A DNA stretch of 64,000 nt, taken from the NCBI GenBank assembly GCA_040357565.1, contig JBDODJ010000016.1. One strand, given 5' to 3'. The notes under the pieces were generated by a model that did no database searches, had not been told where the DNA came from, and saw nothing but the letters and a program-made list of their open reading frames with translations. How positions within the stretch are numbered: position 1 is the stretch's first letter; each line of letters starts with the position of its first letter. The stretch comes from Cercozoa sp. M6MM. Taxonomy: Eukaryota > Endomyxa: Ascetosporea. Of the stretch, positions 15,313 to 25,599 are shown in pieces. Position numbers and translations under genes: made by a program.

Positions 15313-16012
15313 ATAGNNNNNNNNNNNNNNNNNNNNNNNNNNNNNNNNNNNNNNNNNNNNNNNNNNNNNNNNNNNNNNNNNNNNNNNNNNNNNNNNNNNN
15401 NNNNNNNNNNNNNNNNGGGGGGGGGGTACCGATCGATGCAGCAACAAAACGCAGTGCACTGTCGCTGAAGCCGTTTTGCAGGTAGTCCTCATCGTCACCA
15501 ACGTAGCTGAAAAATATAACGGTGCATCGCGTGTTTATACTAGACAAAGTGAAAGCTACACTCGGAACGGCTTGCGGTAGAACGGACTGTCCTCCTTCGG
15601 CACATTATCACCTGCGGTCACATAAAGAGGCTTAAAAAAAAACAAAATACGACGGACGGATGTTGTACCCGGCAGAATGAGGGAAGAACGAGACGTCTTC
15701 GCTGTAGTTTTTTGCGTGAGCGCAGAGAACACAAGGACCGCCACTTGCAGCAGTATGCTACGCAACTAAATCCTGACAAGGAAGAGGGCAGCAAGGTGGG
15801 TACCCAAGCACGTGAGCCACAGTCACGGTAAATTTGCGCGGACGGCGGAACCACATCCTCCAGCAGCACGACAGAAACTTGCCGCACGGTCCCTTGCCTG
15901 CATGGCACAGAACAAACAACGTCGTACTTTTCACCCACCAACTATTTGCAAATAGACCATTGTTGTCTGCATGAGATCGGCCACTCTGCTCTTCGCTAAA
16001 GCTAGTGCTCAT
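14211..16012 (-). CDS. Putative multi-pass membrane protein, interrupted by assembly gap
   Basis: The start at 16012 reads MSTSFSEEQSGRSHADNNGL and splices (phase 2) into QVSVVLLEDVVPPSAQIYRD, then a hydrophobic segment ILLQVAVLVFSAL, then DNVPKEDSPFYRKPF. Further exons are YVGDDEDYLQNGFSDSALRF (15420-15515), then after the gap GALSGFYFYLMIQDAS, a Cys-containing stretch KFCKKDKLLGQYTPPGASLR, and a strong membrane helix GSVFYLAYLVTLTLSFLYA. The C-terminus is acidic and Gly/Ala-rich (EAAYGEDSGAAYSDAFGQ; end FGGAFGDEHGGAYGI). This suggests two or more membrane spans with an acidic cytoplasmic tail, but I do not recognise the family. The 100-N gap at 15317-15416 may hide exon sequence, and the phase across the exon ending near 15560 is unresolved, so two genes remain possible. 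Confidence 0.5.
15221..15312. repeat. (CA)n microsatellite beside the assembly gap
   Basis: About 45 CA units. On the coding strand this is a TG array running straight into the acceptor TAG of the next exon. Confidence 0.95.
15317..15416. other. Assembly gap of 100 N
   Basis: One hundred Ns between a CA array and a poly-G run; probably a scaffold join of arbitrary length within an intron. Confidence 0.95.
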
Positions 16013-16228
16013 TTTGCCCCACTGCGCAAGAGCACTGAACTATGAGGCTAATCACAGTCCTGCGTCGTTTCAAGGCAGAAGGTGCAGCAGTGCGGTCGCT
16101 AGCTGGAACGCCGGTTGCAGACCGATCAGAAAAATAAATAAGTGTCCAATCACTGCTTAGCGCAGCTTACTGCGATTATTTGGGTGATACCGACGACAGA
16201 CACATTGTGACGCACACTCGCAGCAACA
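16013..16228. promoter_or_regulatory. Short divergent promoter region
   Basis: 216 bp between the membrane-protein start (minus) and the DEAD-box helicase start (plus). It must hold both promoters; no specific motif was identified. Confidence 0.4.
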
Positions 16229-18834
16229 ATGGTATGTATTCTTAAAAATGTGTGGTCCACAATCACATTTTCCTAGTCGTCGCTCGAACTGGTGCGCGAG
16301 AAGAAGTTTAGCGACCTCGGCCTGTCCAAATGTATAAGCGTAGATTCGTTGGATTGTTTTCTCAAGGGACACACAACATATTTAGGGCTCGAAAGGAACT
16401 GCGGAATGTTGGGCATGGAACATCCCTCCAAGATCCAAGATCTGTGCATCCCAGAGGTGCCTTGCTTGGGTTGTGTGCGTGTATGTTGATCACTCGTGAG
16501 AAGCGCGTGTTTTCATAGGTTCTCAAGGGTCGTGATGTCATTGGTCGCTCGCATACAGGCAGTGGTGCAGTCATCATCAGCATGTTGACGCTGTGAGGTA
16601 GATCCGTTTTTCTTTAGGCAAGACGGCGTGTTTCGCACTGCCGCTGCTCCAAAAGCTGAGCGAAGATCCATACGGCGTTTTTGGCGTCGTTCTTGTACTT
16701 TTTGTTTCTTTGTTTCTTCGATGATTGAGAGCTCGGTGTGTGCAGACGCCTGCACGCGAGTTGGCCTTCCAGATTGCTCAGCAGTTTGACGCCTTTGGAA
16801 AGTACACAAACGTGCAACCATCCCAAATAGTAAGTACCATGTATACCATTGCTGGGTCAGAACCATGAACTGTGACGTTGCTTGTATCACCGGCGGTGGT
16901 GACTTCAACAAAGAGGTATGCGCCGAGTTCGATGATACTCTGTAGTCTATACCTGGGTTTTTAGGCCCGCGCGCTCGAGCAGCGACCGCATGTGATCGTG
17001 GCGACGCCGGGCCGATTGGCTGCGCACCTGCGCAATGCGACGCCCGAGGAACGGTACCCAGACGTGTTATGAGTTTCCTGCAATTTAACTCGCATACTCA
17101 GGGAGGAGTGGTTCGAGTACACGCGCTTTCTTGTGCTTGACGAAGCTGACCGGTAACGACTTAACTACTCACTGTATGTGCACGTGCACTATACGCCCAT
17201 GCTTTGAGCAGTCTCCTCGAAGGTGGCTTCCGCAAGGACCTCGATGTGATTCTCTCTGCCTGTCGCAACTCGCAAGATGGCGAAGAGGACACTGATGACA
17301 GCGAGAGGTGCCTTTTTGTACAAACGTGTTGTGGTGTGAGGATGTGGCTGTGCGTATCACAGACTGCAAGTCTTGTTGTTTTCTGCGACAATGTCGACCA
17401 CCATGAAGGTTCCTTTACCTCTCAATGCACAAATACCCTGCCAGTTGTGTTTGCAGGAGATTGGCGATGTTGCGATGAAGGACGCACTTCTGCTCGAGAC
17501 GACCAAGCAGGCATCTCTTGACTTCGTCCTGTGTCCTTTGGGTGATGTTTGTGGTTTGCAGGAAGAGCACGCCACTCCAGACTCGCTGGAACAGACGTAC
17601 ATTTTCGTTCCTCCCAGTACATTTGTCTTTAGTGTATGCAATGTGCAATCCCACATGCATTCTGTAGAGCTGAAGCTGGCGAACGTGCTAGCTTTGTTGA
17701 AGGAACACACAGAAGATTCCGCCATTCTCTTCGTCAACACGCGAAGGTAGTTGCCATCTCATTACTCCCCTATTTTACACCCAAGTGTCCTGGCAGGAAA
17801 GCTGCACTATTGACGGAGACGCTGAGACAGTTGGTTAAGGACATGCCCATTAGCGAGAACGACGATGCTGTTCAGACCGCTGAGGGATCGAAGGGCGACT
17901 CTGCCGTGTTGGGTGGAATTGAGTCACTGCACGGTGGCATGGAGCAGCGCCGACGACTCGCTGCGCTCGGCAAGTTCCGCTGCGGCAAGGCGAGGTGCTT
18001 TCTTTCGCAAATTTTTGCCTACCTGATGCAAAATGCATTCATTCGCTTACCTTAGAATACTGGTGGCCACCGACGTTGCTGCGCGTGGTCTCGACATTCC
18101 TCAAGTTGGTCTTGTTATCAATGTCGATGTGCCACGCAAGGCTACGGTACCTTCAAATGACACTGTGTCATCCGCGCTTTGTAACATCTTATGTGCTCCA
18201 CAGGATTACGTGCATCGAGTTGGTCGTACTGCTCGTGCAGGAAGGTGTGTTTTGTTCCTGAAAACGTTAAACAAAAACTAGAGCTGATTTGCAGAAAGGG
18301 CAAGTCGGTCACTCTGCTGACTCAGTACGAAGTCGAACTGTTCCAAGAAGTAGTTTTTTGTTTTTGCTGACATTTTTTTGAAAGCACTTCTGTTTTATTT
18401 ATGCACAGATGGAAGAGTTGATCGACCGCAAGATACAAGAGCACGAGTTTGACCAACATGATGGCGAGGCTATCCTCGACTTGGTGTGTCTCTTGTCATG
18501 TCCGTTTCCAGGTGATAACTTTTTTGATCAGGTCAAGCCGGTTAACACGGCCGAAAAACTGGCGGCTCTCAACCTTCAGCGCTACGGTAATTCTCATCTC
18601 TTCGCATTTTGGACTGGGAGTTTCTGAATAATATGTTTGATTTCACAGAGATGAAGGAGCAGCAGCGTATGTTCCGTGACACGTACGATGAGACAACACT
18701 GCTGACGAAGCGACCTCGTTCTCAACAGGTGTGTATCGCTTTTCCATTCTTCGCGTTGGAAATTTGCGTATTGATTTAAACGCAACGTGCTTTCTTAGGT
18801 TGATGAGCGCAAGACGAAAAAATCGCGTAAGTGA
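16229..18834 (+). CDS. DEAD-box RNA helicase, DDX49/Dbp8 family
   Basis: ATP-dependent RNA helicase; the family acts in the nucleolus in 40S ribosomal subunit assembly. The start codon appears alone in exon 1 (ATG at 16229-16231, directly followed by a GTATGT donor), joining [20 protein letters not shown]. The Q-motif region reads [15 protein letters not shown], followed by [17 protein letters not shown] (motif I), [20 protein letters not shown], a motif Ia form [17 protein letters not shown] and [25 protein letters not shown] (DEAD at 17139-17150), LLFSATMS (motif III), [41 protein letters not shown], and [12 protein letters not shown] (motif VI). The tail is basic, ending RKTKKSRK. The phrase [11 protein letters not shown] and the LVTQY/LLTQYEV region are typical of DDX49 rather than other DEAD-box proteins. 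All catalytic motifs look intact. Confidence 0.93.
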
Positions 18835-19391
18835 CATGAATTTACATTTTCCTACGCGACGCGTCGACGTCAGTTTGCACCAATTGGGTACCGGAGCCCT
18901 CTCAGATAGGAACCAGGCCTTGGTAAATTGAGGGTACTCCAGTGACACAAAAAAAAACTAAGGAACGTATGAAAGTCTGTTCTTAGAGGTAGAGTTGTTA
19001 CTGTAAACATCAAACAACCTACTTGGCTGACTACTTGCTCCGCGTGGAAGCAACTATCAGTCATGCCAAATAAGAATTGAAGTGTTTGCTAAGGTTGAGA
19101 GCTGGTAGCCAAACAATTGAGTGTAGCCTAGCCGTAGCTTGGCGAGCAGCTCGAAACTGCTGCAAGAATGGAAAAAGGCCCTCTTTCCAATACCAGGTAC
19201 CTCGAAGGATACCGTGCTTGTTGACCCAAAGCAACTGACTTGCTCTATCTTGAGCAGGCAAGAGGGTTTTCTTTTGTTTATCATCGAACAAGCCTCTCAC
19301 CACTTTCAACTGTAACGACGGCCCTACCTTGGGTAACCTTCTCTCTTCTGTTATCTTTCGGTTTATTGAGACGTCGAACGAACACGAATTT

Positions 19392-19534
19392 AAATCTTCA
19401 TCCGAGAAATAAGAGTAACACAGTGGCAGGTATACCGTCAGCAAGCCGCGGATCTCGTGCAAAACATCGTCTGAGGCCACTACCTCACGCCGAGCTTGCA
19501 GCAGACGTAGCCGAATCTGCCCAAGCCGACAAAG
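19392..19534 (-). pseudogene. Captured fragment of the DNA-PKcs gene (exon 2 and flanking intron ends)
   Basis: Aligns without gaps to 58956-59098 with 138 of 143 identical bases by my count. It carries the end of the upstream intron (GCTTGGGCAG), the whole exon encoding IRLRLLQARREVVASDDVLH and EIRGLLT, and about 50 bp of the following intron. The two exon differences fall at third codon positions (Ala GCG/GCC and Ser TCG/TCA) and are silent. The fragment lies inside element B, between sequences that are near neighbours in element A. Confidence 0.9.
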
Positions 19535-20026
19535 CCACTAAAGCTGACAATCTCACAGTTCGAGAGAGTGAGTTACCCCACCGGTCTAGTTGCGTCAAAG
19601 TACTAGTAGACGAAGTTATTACGGCACTGCGTTTCTCGTTGTCATCTGACTGCTCGTAAGCGCGGACGATCAAATCTGACCCAGTATGGTTAATAGCGAA
19701 GGATTTGTTTTGCTAGGTATCTCCGGCCTTACATCCTGAGGCTTCGCTTCTACTCGTACTTGCATTTGTTACCGCAGCCTTTCAGAAATTGAGGCTTTGG
19801 TAGTGCAAAAGAGTACTATGCCAGGAAAAAGACTAAAGAAAACAAATGGAATCGATGTGAAGAAGAATTGAGTCAGTAGACGTAGTCAGTTCAGAGGTAG
19901 TTACCCCAAGATAGGGTCGGCAAAGTACAGGAAGTAGACTGGTCGGGAAGGAAGAGAGGCCCGGTAGTCAGAAGAAGGAAGGAAGGAGAAGGAGGGACGT
20001 AAGGAGAATAAGAAAGGCTCTCTGTG

Positions 20027-20091
20027 CTGGGAAGACAGCAACAAGGGATTCCGTGAGAGTGCAAGGGCTGGAGCCTGGAGAGGTGCTTTAC
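20027..20091 (-). other. Intron-like insert 2 of element B (65 bp)
   Basis: On the minus strand it begins CAG|GTAAAG and ends TTCCCAG|C. Element A has exactly the joined flanks (CTCACCAG/CACAGAG, junction after 11072). This is either a spliced-out intron in the lineage of A or an intron gained by B. Confidence 0.75.
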
Positions 20092-20148
20092 CTGGTGAGT
20101 AGAGAGCCTTTCAGGAAAGGAGCAAAATCTTGCTCTTTTGAGGTCAGT

Positions 20149-20201
20149 CTACCAAACACAGGGTAAGGAGGTTAGCAACACTCTCGGAGAGGTCAGGGTA
20201 C
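20149..20201 (-). other. Intron-like insert 1 of element B (53 bp)
   Basis: On the minus strand it begins CTG|GTACCC and ends TTGGTAG|A. Element A again has the joined flanks (TTTGTCTG/ACTGA, junction after 11014). The donor GTAC matches donors used by the host genes here. Confidence 0.75.
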
Positions 20202-20549
20202 CAGACAAACACAATACACCACACTTCTCAAAGTACACAATAAATAGCTTTCTTCCACGCGGAGCACCAGAGATCTGACTGGCCGGATGGAAAATGCCGT
20301 TTCGTAACACATTGCTAAGTGTTGTGCAGATCTGACTTTAGAGCTTGGGTCAAGCTTTCTACTGCTCACGATCTCTTCTGCGGAGCAGCGAACTGCTCAC
20401 AGTAAACAGTACAGTACGTAGTCCAGTGCTGGCACTGTACAAGGAAAAGAGCTTAATATGTCTGTTCACAATCAGTTTTGTAGCCACTATTCAAAGAACG
20501 CGGTCGAAAGAACGTATGATACAACTCCCGTAGGTCCCGTTCATTTCGT

Positions 20550-21427
20550 TTACGTCAGAAGTAAGTTGAAGAGCGAGTCAGCGGAGCTGGAGGCGCCGGC
20601 CCTGTGTGATACCACGTAGATGCAAGTCCAACTCATTAAATTAGAGTTTACGGTGGGGTCGTGGCGGTTGTGGCGATACGTGATATGAGTGCGCGCGTCC
20701 AGTTTGTGGTCTAAATTTACACACCAAAAAGTTGCCTTCAATACACGCTTCGGTACTACAGAGCAGGGCACGTGTGCGATGGCAGTGGCGAGCGCGCTAG
20801 ATGTCACATACACACGCGCACTGAGCGAACAAAGAAACAAGACTGTGTGCTGGGTAAATTTACAAGGCGGCGGCGGTGGTCGGAAACGACTGGGCGAGGG
20901 CGGCGTGACATCACCGGACTAGACCGATAAGAAGATAAAGGTCTGCAGCATTTTCTGTACAATATCTGAAGGGTACGGCAGGACGACGTCCGCGTGGAGG
21001 GGGTCTTGGTAGCGATGACTAAACACACGTACAGTGCAACGTTAAAAGAATCGGTATCATTATACGTACCAAGATATCATCGATGGTTTCAACTGGTGCT
21101 GGCGGAACCGGCTTCTTCCTGGCCTATAAATCAATGACGAAAAGCTGGAGTATGGAAGGAAGGCAACACGAAAAGGCTACAGGAGGCGGCGGCACAGCAC
21201 GATGCTGCGTGCTGAGACTCACGCTGCGCTGCAGCAGCGGCGAAGGCGCGCGAGGCGACGGAGTGCCCAACGGTGTCGTTGCTGACGCTGTCGCTGACGA
21301 AGACTGCTCCAGCAACGAGAGTGCCTCGTCGATGTGTTGAAACACAAAGGTCACGGCGTCGCCTTCCTCCTTCATACCTTGCATCGACGCCAGCTGGTTG
21401 TCTGCACACACACAAACACACAAACAC

Positions 21428-21474
<47 letters not shown>

Positions 21475-23524
21475 CACACACACCATTAGCCTATACTCTT
21501 TCTGCCCACTCTATAAGAAAAGTACCAGAGGCCGACCGCAGCATGGCAGGCGCCAAACAAACACTGAGATTACGCGGCGCCATCTTGGTCGCCGCCAGAC
21601 ACTCTAGGTACCCAAGGACAAGTCAAATGAACAGGTCCAAAGGTCCAACAGATAGGTCAAGTGGACAAACTGCAAAATGGACTACCAGGTGACAGGAGAC
21701 ACTGCACGAACAGCAGCAGTTCGCGCAGCGTGGCCTTGTGCGTCGCACTTCGTGTCTGTCGCAACGCCTCGGCAAAACCGTCGAGTGTCTGCGAGAGAAG
21801 GTTCAACGTGCCAACAGTGCGAGATTAGAGTGAGTGAACCTGCTCAGTGGCCACGCGGCAGAAGGCATTGCGTGCGTCGAACGGCACCAGCGGCACTGGT
21901 AGGCCGCGCAGCCACTCCTTCAACAAGGCGGCGCACGTGTGCGGCGACGTCAATTTCGCGTCGCTTTCGATCGCATAGTCACCTTCTGCCAGCTGCGCAC
22001 CGCGAAGAGATACAATCTTAAGATAAAGACAGAGGGAAAGCAACCTTGCGTCGCAGGTACTTGAGGTCGGAAGCACCGGCCGAGAGTCGAAAGATACCCT
22101 CGGTGTGATGTCCGTCGAGGTGCTTGATTCCGGAAATCAAACGTGTCACCAGCAGCGGCACATACGGCACGTCAGGTCGGCTGTTCTCTCTGTCGTCAGA
22201 AGAAGTGACATTGGTATCACAAGGAGGTAACACGCAAGGTAAAAGGTACGGCAGTGACACGACGTCATCCAATGATGACCGAAACAGTGCACTCGACAGT
22301 TCCGGAGGTAGACCCCAGTCTGCCTCGCCTTCCTGTCAAACAGACTTAGGAGGACCATTCCACAGCAAAGTATTCGACGCACCTCGAGTGCGGCAGCAGC
22401 AGCGGCGTGTGACTTCTGCTGCTGCGTCAGAAAGAGCGCCACTCGCTTGCGCAAAGCTACAAAATTAGACAGGTACAACTCCGATGTACTGGCGTACAAC
22501 AGAAAAAAGAAAGATAGAGAGGTGATACTCAAATTGTACTCGTCGCGCAGCTCCGTCACAGCCGTGATGAACTCTTTTTGCGCAGCCTCGTAGGCGTCCA
22601 GTGCCTAGACAACCAAGTTACTTGTACTGAGGAAGTAGGCCAAGTACAGTACCTGGCGTTTCTCATACGCAAGTGCAACTTTTGCAACGGCATCGTCGTA
22701 CTCTGCGCGTGACCAATACATAGTGCACAGTCACAAATGCAGTCTAGCCATCGACGGAGTACGCAGGTGCGTCGTGTCCAACTTGCGTCGGAGTGCCTTG
22801 GAACGCTTGATAGATTGCTCGTACATTGACAGCGGCACTAGCACCTACAGCACACACAAAGTCTAAAAAGGAGCGAGCAAAGACAAAAGGCGCACCTCGT
22901 TTTGGAACTGTTCAAGCAACTCGTTGATCGCCGTGTCGGTCACAGTGCGCATGCCAGCTGCAGGAGAACGAGGGCCGGGGTAAATAGAGGGGCACACACA
23001 AGATGAGTGTACACTCGGTAGCATTCAACGGTGGCGGCAACGACGAACTGTTAAACACATATTAGCTGCACGGAGAAACTGCTGTAAAGAGAATCGGTAC
23101 AACATGCTGCAGAGGTCCTGGCCAACTTTCAACGTTCGACGCAGCTGCGCCTCAAACGCCTTGGCTGCAGTGTCGTATACATGTGTATTATAAGAAACAA
23201 CCATATCTTCAGTACCCTTGGCCAGAACGCCATCAAAGTTCTCCACCGCCGCTTCAAGCACAGTCTGCCAAAAGTCTTATACACGACACGACACGAATAC
23301 CTCAGGATAGAGGCGAGGCACCTTCAATTGCGATATCTCGGGTGAGTCTTGACTGCCTTCGCGGCGCCCGGTCTTCTGCAACGCCTGTTGCCGCCAGGCT
23401 TTGCTCTGAAGCACACCATGAGGGAAACAATAATACTTCACAGCTATCAAAACGGTCCGAGCCCGGCAGCAGCTTGACCACATCGACTCACCTTAGCTTT
23501 GAACGAGGCCTTGAACGAGCTCAT
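20550..23524 (-). CDS. BAR-type coiled-coil plus RhoGAP protein
   Basis: GTPase-activating protein for Rho-family GTPases, probably acting at curved membranes. The start at 23524 (MSSFKASFKAK) joins SKAWRQQALQ..., then about 200 residues of amphipathic helix (VLEAAVENFDGVLAKGTEDM, NELLEQFQNEVLVPLS, ALDAYEAAQKEFITAVTELR) in the order and spacing of a BAR domain. The RhoGAP domain follows: PYVPLLVTRLISGIKHL, HHTEGIFRLSAG with the catalytic arginine finger in GIFR, LLKEWLRGLPVPLVP, and TKMAPRNLSVCLAPAMLR. The C-terminal part is proline-rich (TPLGTPSPRAPSP, RKKPVPPAPVETIDD, PSPSRFRPPPPP), suggesting SH3 ligands. This layout resembles the animal RICH/ARHGAP17 type. The stop is uncertain: the frame after the last proline block stays open to 20550, but an intron there is possible. 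Confidence 0.8.
21404..21482. repeat. (CA)n microsatellite in RhoGAP intron
   Basis: CA array with a few A and G interruptions; on the coding strand a TG-rich intron. Confidence 0.9.
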
Positions 23525-23754
23525 CCCTATCTATACAGAGCCACGCCTCCAGCTCACTGTGTCGGAGAGCTCGATCGTGCGCTACTTGTGCACCCGAAAG
23601 TTGTATAGCTTATTATTACAATAATAATAAACAACGGTGTCTCGTCTATTTGGACGGTACAAGTGAACGTTGAATATTCGACAAACAATTAAAAAACAAG
23701 GTGGCCCGAGAGAGTCTTAACAGTCGTTCAAGTGTGTGTCAAGTGTGTAGCACA
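23525..23754. promoter_or_regulatory. Divergent promoter between RhoGAP and UPF1
   Basis: 230 bp between two start codons, AT-rich in its centre (an ATTATTACAATAATAATAAA-like stretch around 23610-23632). It must contain both promoters; no factor site is assigned. Confidence 0.45.
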
Positions 23755-25525
23755 ATGTCACAATTTGAAACACAGGATTTAGACGCCTTTTCAGACTACG
23801 GTAGCTTCTCAATCCACATGTTTCATTCAAATGAAAAATGTGGCTTGTAGACTTTCTGAGTGACGTCTCTCAGTCCCAGTCGCAGTCGCAGACACAATCA
23901 CAGGTGTTTTTCTTTTAAGCTGTGTATTTTGAGCTGCCTGATACAGCTCTGGGTGCAGTCTCAGTTCTCGCAATACGAGTTCGACGGCGATCACGACGAC
24001 GAGTACGACAACTCGGTAGTTTCGCATGTAGAACCTTGCTTTGGTAGATTCTATAATGCCGCGGTTGACAGACAGAGTACCTGGAAGAGGAACGTGACGA
24101 TGATGATGTCGAACACGCCCATCTGGAGGTGTGTTCCTGTCTTTTTGATGGGTGTTATTCGTTGTAGTGTTATTCGCGGTAATGTTGAATGTGGTGACCG
24201 CAGGAACTAGAGTTCGTGGAGAACGAAGAGGACCAGAAGCTTCCGCGTGACTCTCTAGTCGATGAACAGCTTGAATACGACTTGCGTGAGGTAACAAGGT
24301 GCACTGGGGGGTATAACTACGGAAGTATGGCTGGTGTGTGTAGCTTCCGGACCAACACTGCGAGTACTGTGGCATCCACGAACCTGGTACTCGGTCCTTG
24401 TTGTCCTAGACTGGCCTTCTGTTTTCTTTTTGTTTTACCTATTGTTTCCTAGACGCCGTAGTGCAGTGCCGTGTGTGTCGCAAGTGGTTCTGCAACTGGC
24501 GCGGTGAGTCATCGACGGCACACATCGTGCACCACCTGGTGCGGTCAAAGCACAAGCAGGTACAGCCGTCCAATCGTAGTGCTTTTGGTGACTACACAAT
24601 AACTGTATAGGTTGTACTGCATCCTCAAGCACAACTGCGCGGCACTCCTGTCGAGTACTCTCTACCTAGACTATACTTTTAGCAAGCAAGAGTGTGACGT
24701 ATGGCGTGCATAATGTACAGGTGCTACAACTGCCGCTGTCGCAATGTGTTCCTGCTCGGTTTCGTTCCGGCACGCAACGAATCCGTCGTCATGGTAGAAG
24801 CCTTTCCTGGCTTTCCTCCTGTTTGCGGTTAAGCATGATGCATCCACTGTGTAGATGCTGTGCCGCGAGCCGTGTCTGACGCACCCGTCGTTGGTGGCGA
24901 TGGAGTGGAATCCGTCGCAGTGGGAGCCGCTCATTCAGGATCGTCACATCATCGACTGGCTGGTGCGACGGCCCGACGGTGAGCAACTGGAGCGTGCTAT
25001 CCGGTCGACGTCGACGCAGATGGTCAAACTGGAGGAGGCGTGGTTCAACGGACGCGAGGACGTAGACTTTCCCTTCTGCCTTTGTTTTTACTCTTGACCC
25101 CCCCTCTCCCCGTAGGCGACGTTGTACGACCTGGACGAACCCGAGTTGAACACAGACCCTGAACCAGTGTTGAACCGCTACGAGGATTCGGCACACTACC
25201 GCTCGATCATGTCACCGCTGGTACAGATGGAAGCCGACTACGATCGCAAGATCAAAGAGTCGCAGACACGCGATGGTGTCACTGTTGAGTGGCGGTATCT
25301 TTGTGACATTCTTTCCGTTCCCACCTTCTGCCACCTGGCTTTTGTAAATTTGATTTCTTCCTGCAGTTTTTCGGAGGAAGACGACACTCTGGCGGACCAT
25401 ATCTATGCCACCTACGAGGGCGGCAGTCATGCTGCGCATGCTGCCAACAACGTCAACAACAGCAAAAACACGGTTTACGCAGTGTTCCGTTTCGCGTCCA
25501 CCAACGTGTCGGGTCAGGTGCTTTG

Positions 25526-25599
<74 letters not shown>

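Larger units (their letters stand above)
19011..20309 (-). mobile_element. Dispersed repeat element B with captured host sequence
   Basis: About 1.3 kb related to element A in opposite orientation. Read on the minus strand the block order is: block 2 (20309-19767), a unique stretch (19766-19558), a short shared block (19557-19536), a 143-bp DNA-PKcs fragment (19534-19392), then block 1 (19391-19011). In A the order is short block, block 1, block 2. B also holds two segments with clean intron borders that A lacks. The element sits just downstream of the DDX49 stop and downstream of the RhoGAP gene, in non-coding sequence. The ends and class are not settled; capture of host sequence plus circular permutation would fit a rolling-circle or other circular intermediate, but this is inference. 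Confidence 0.75.
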
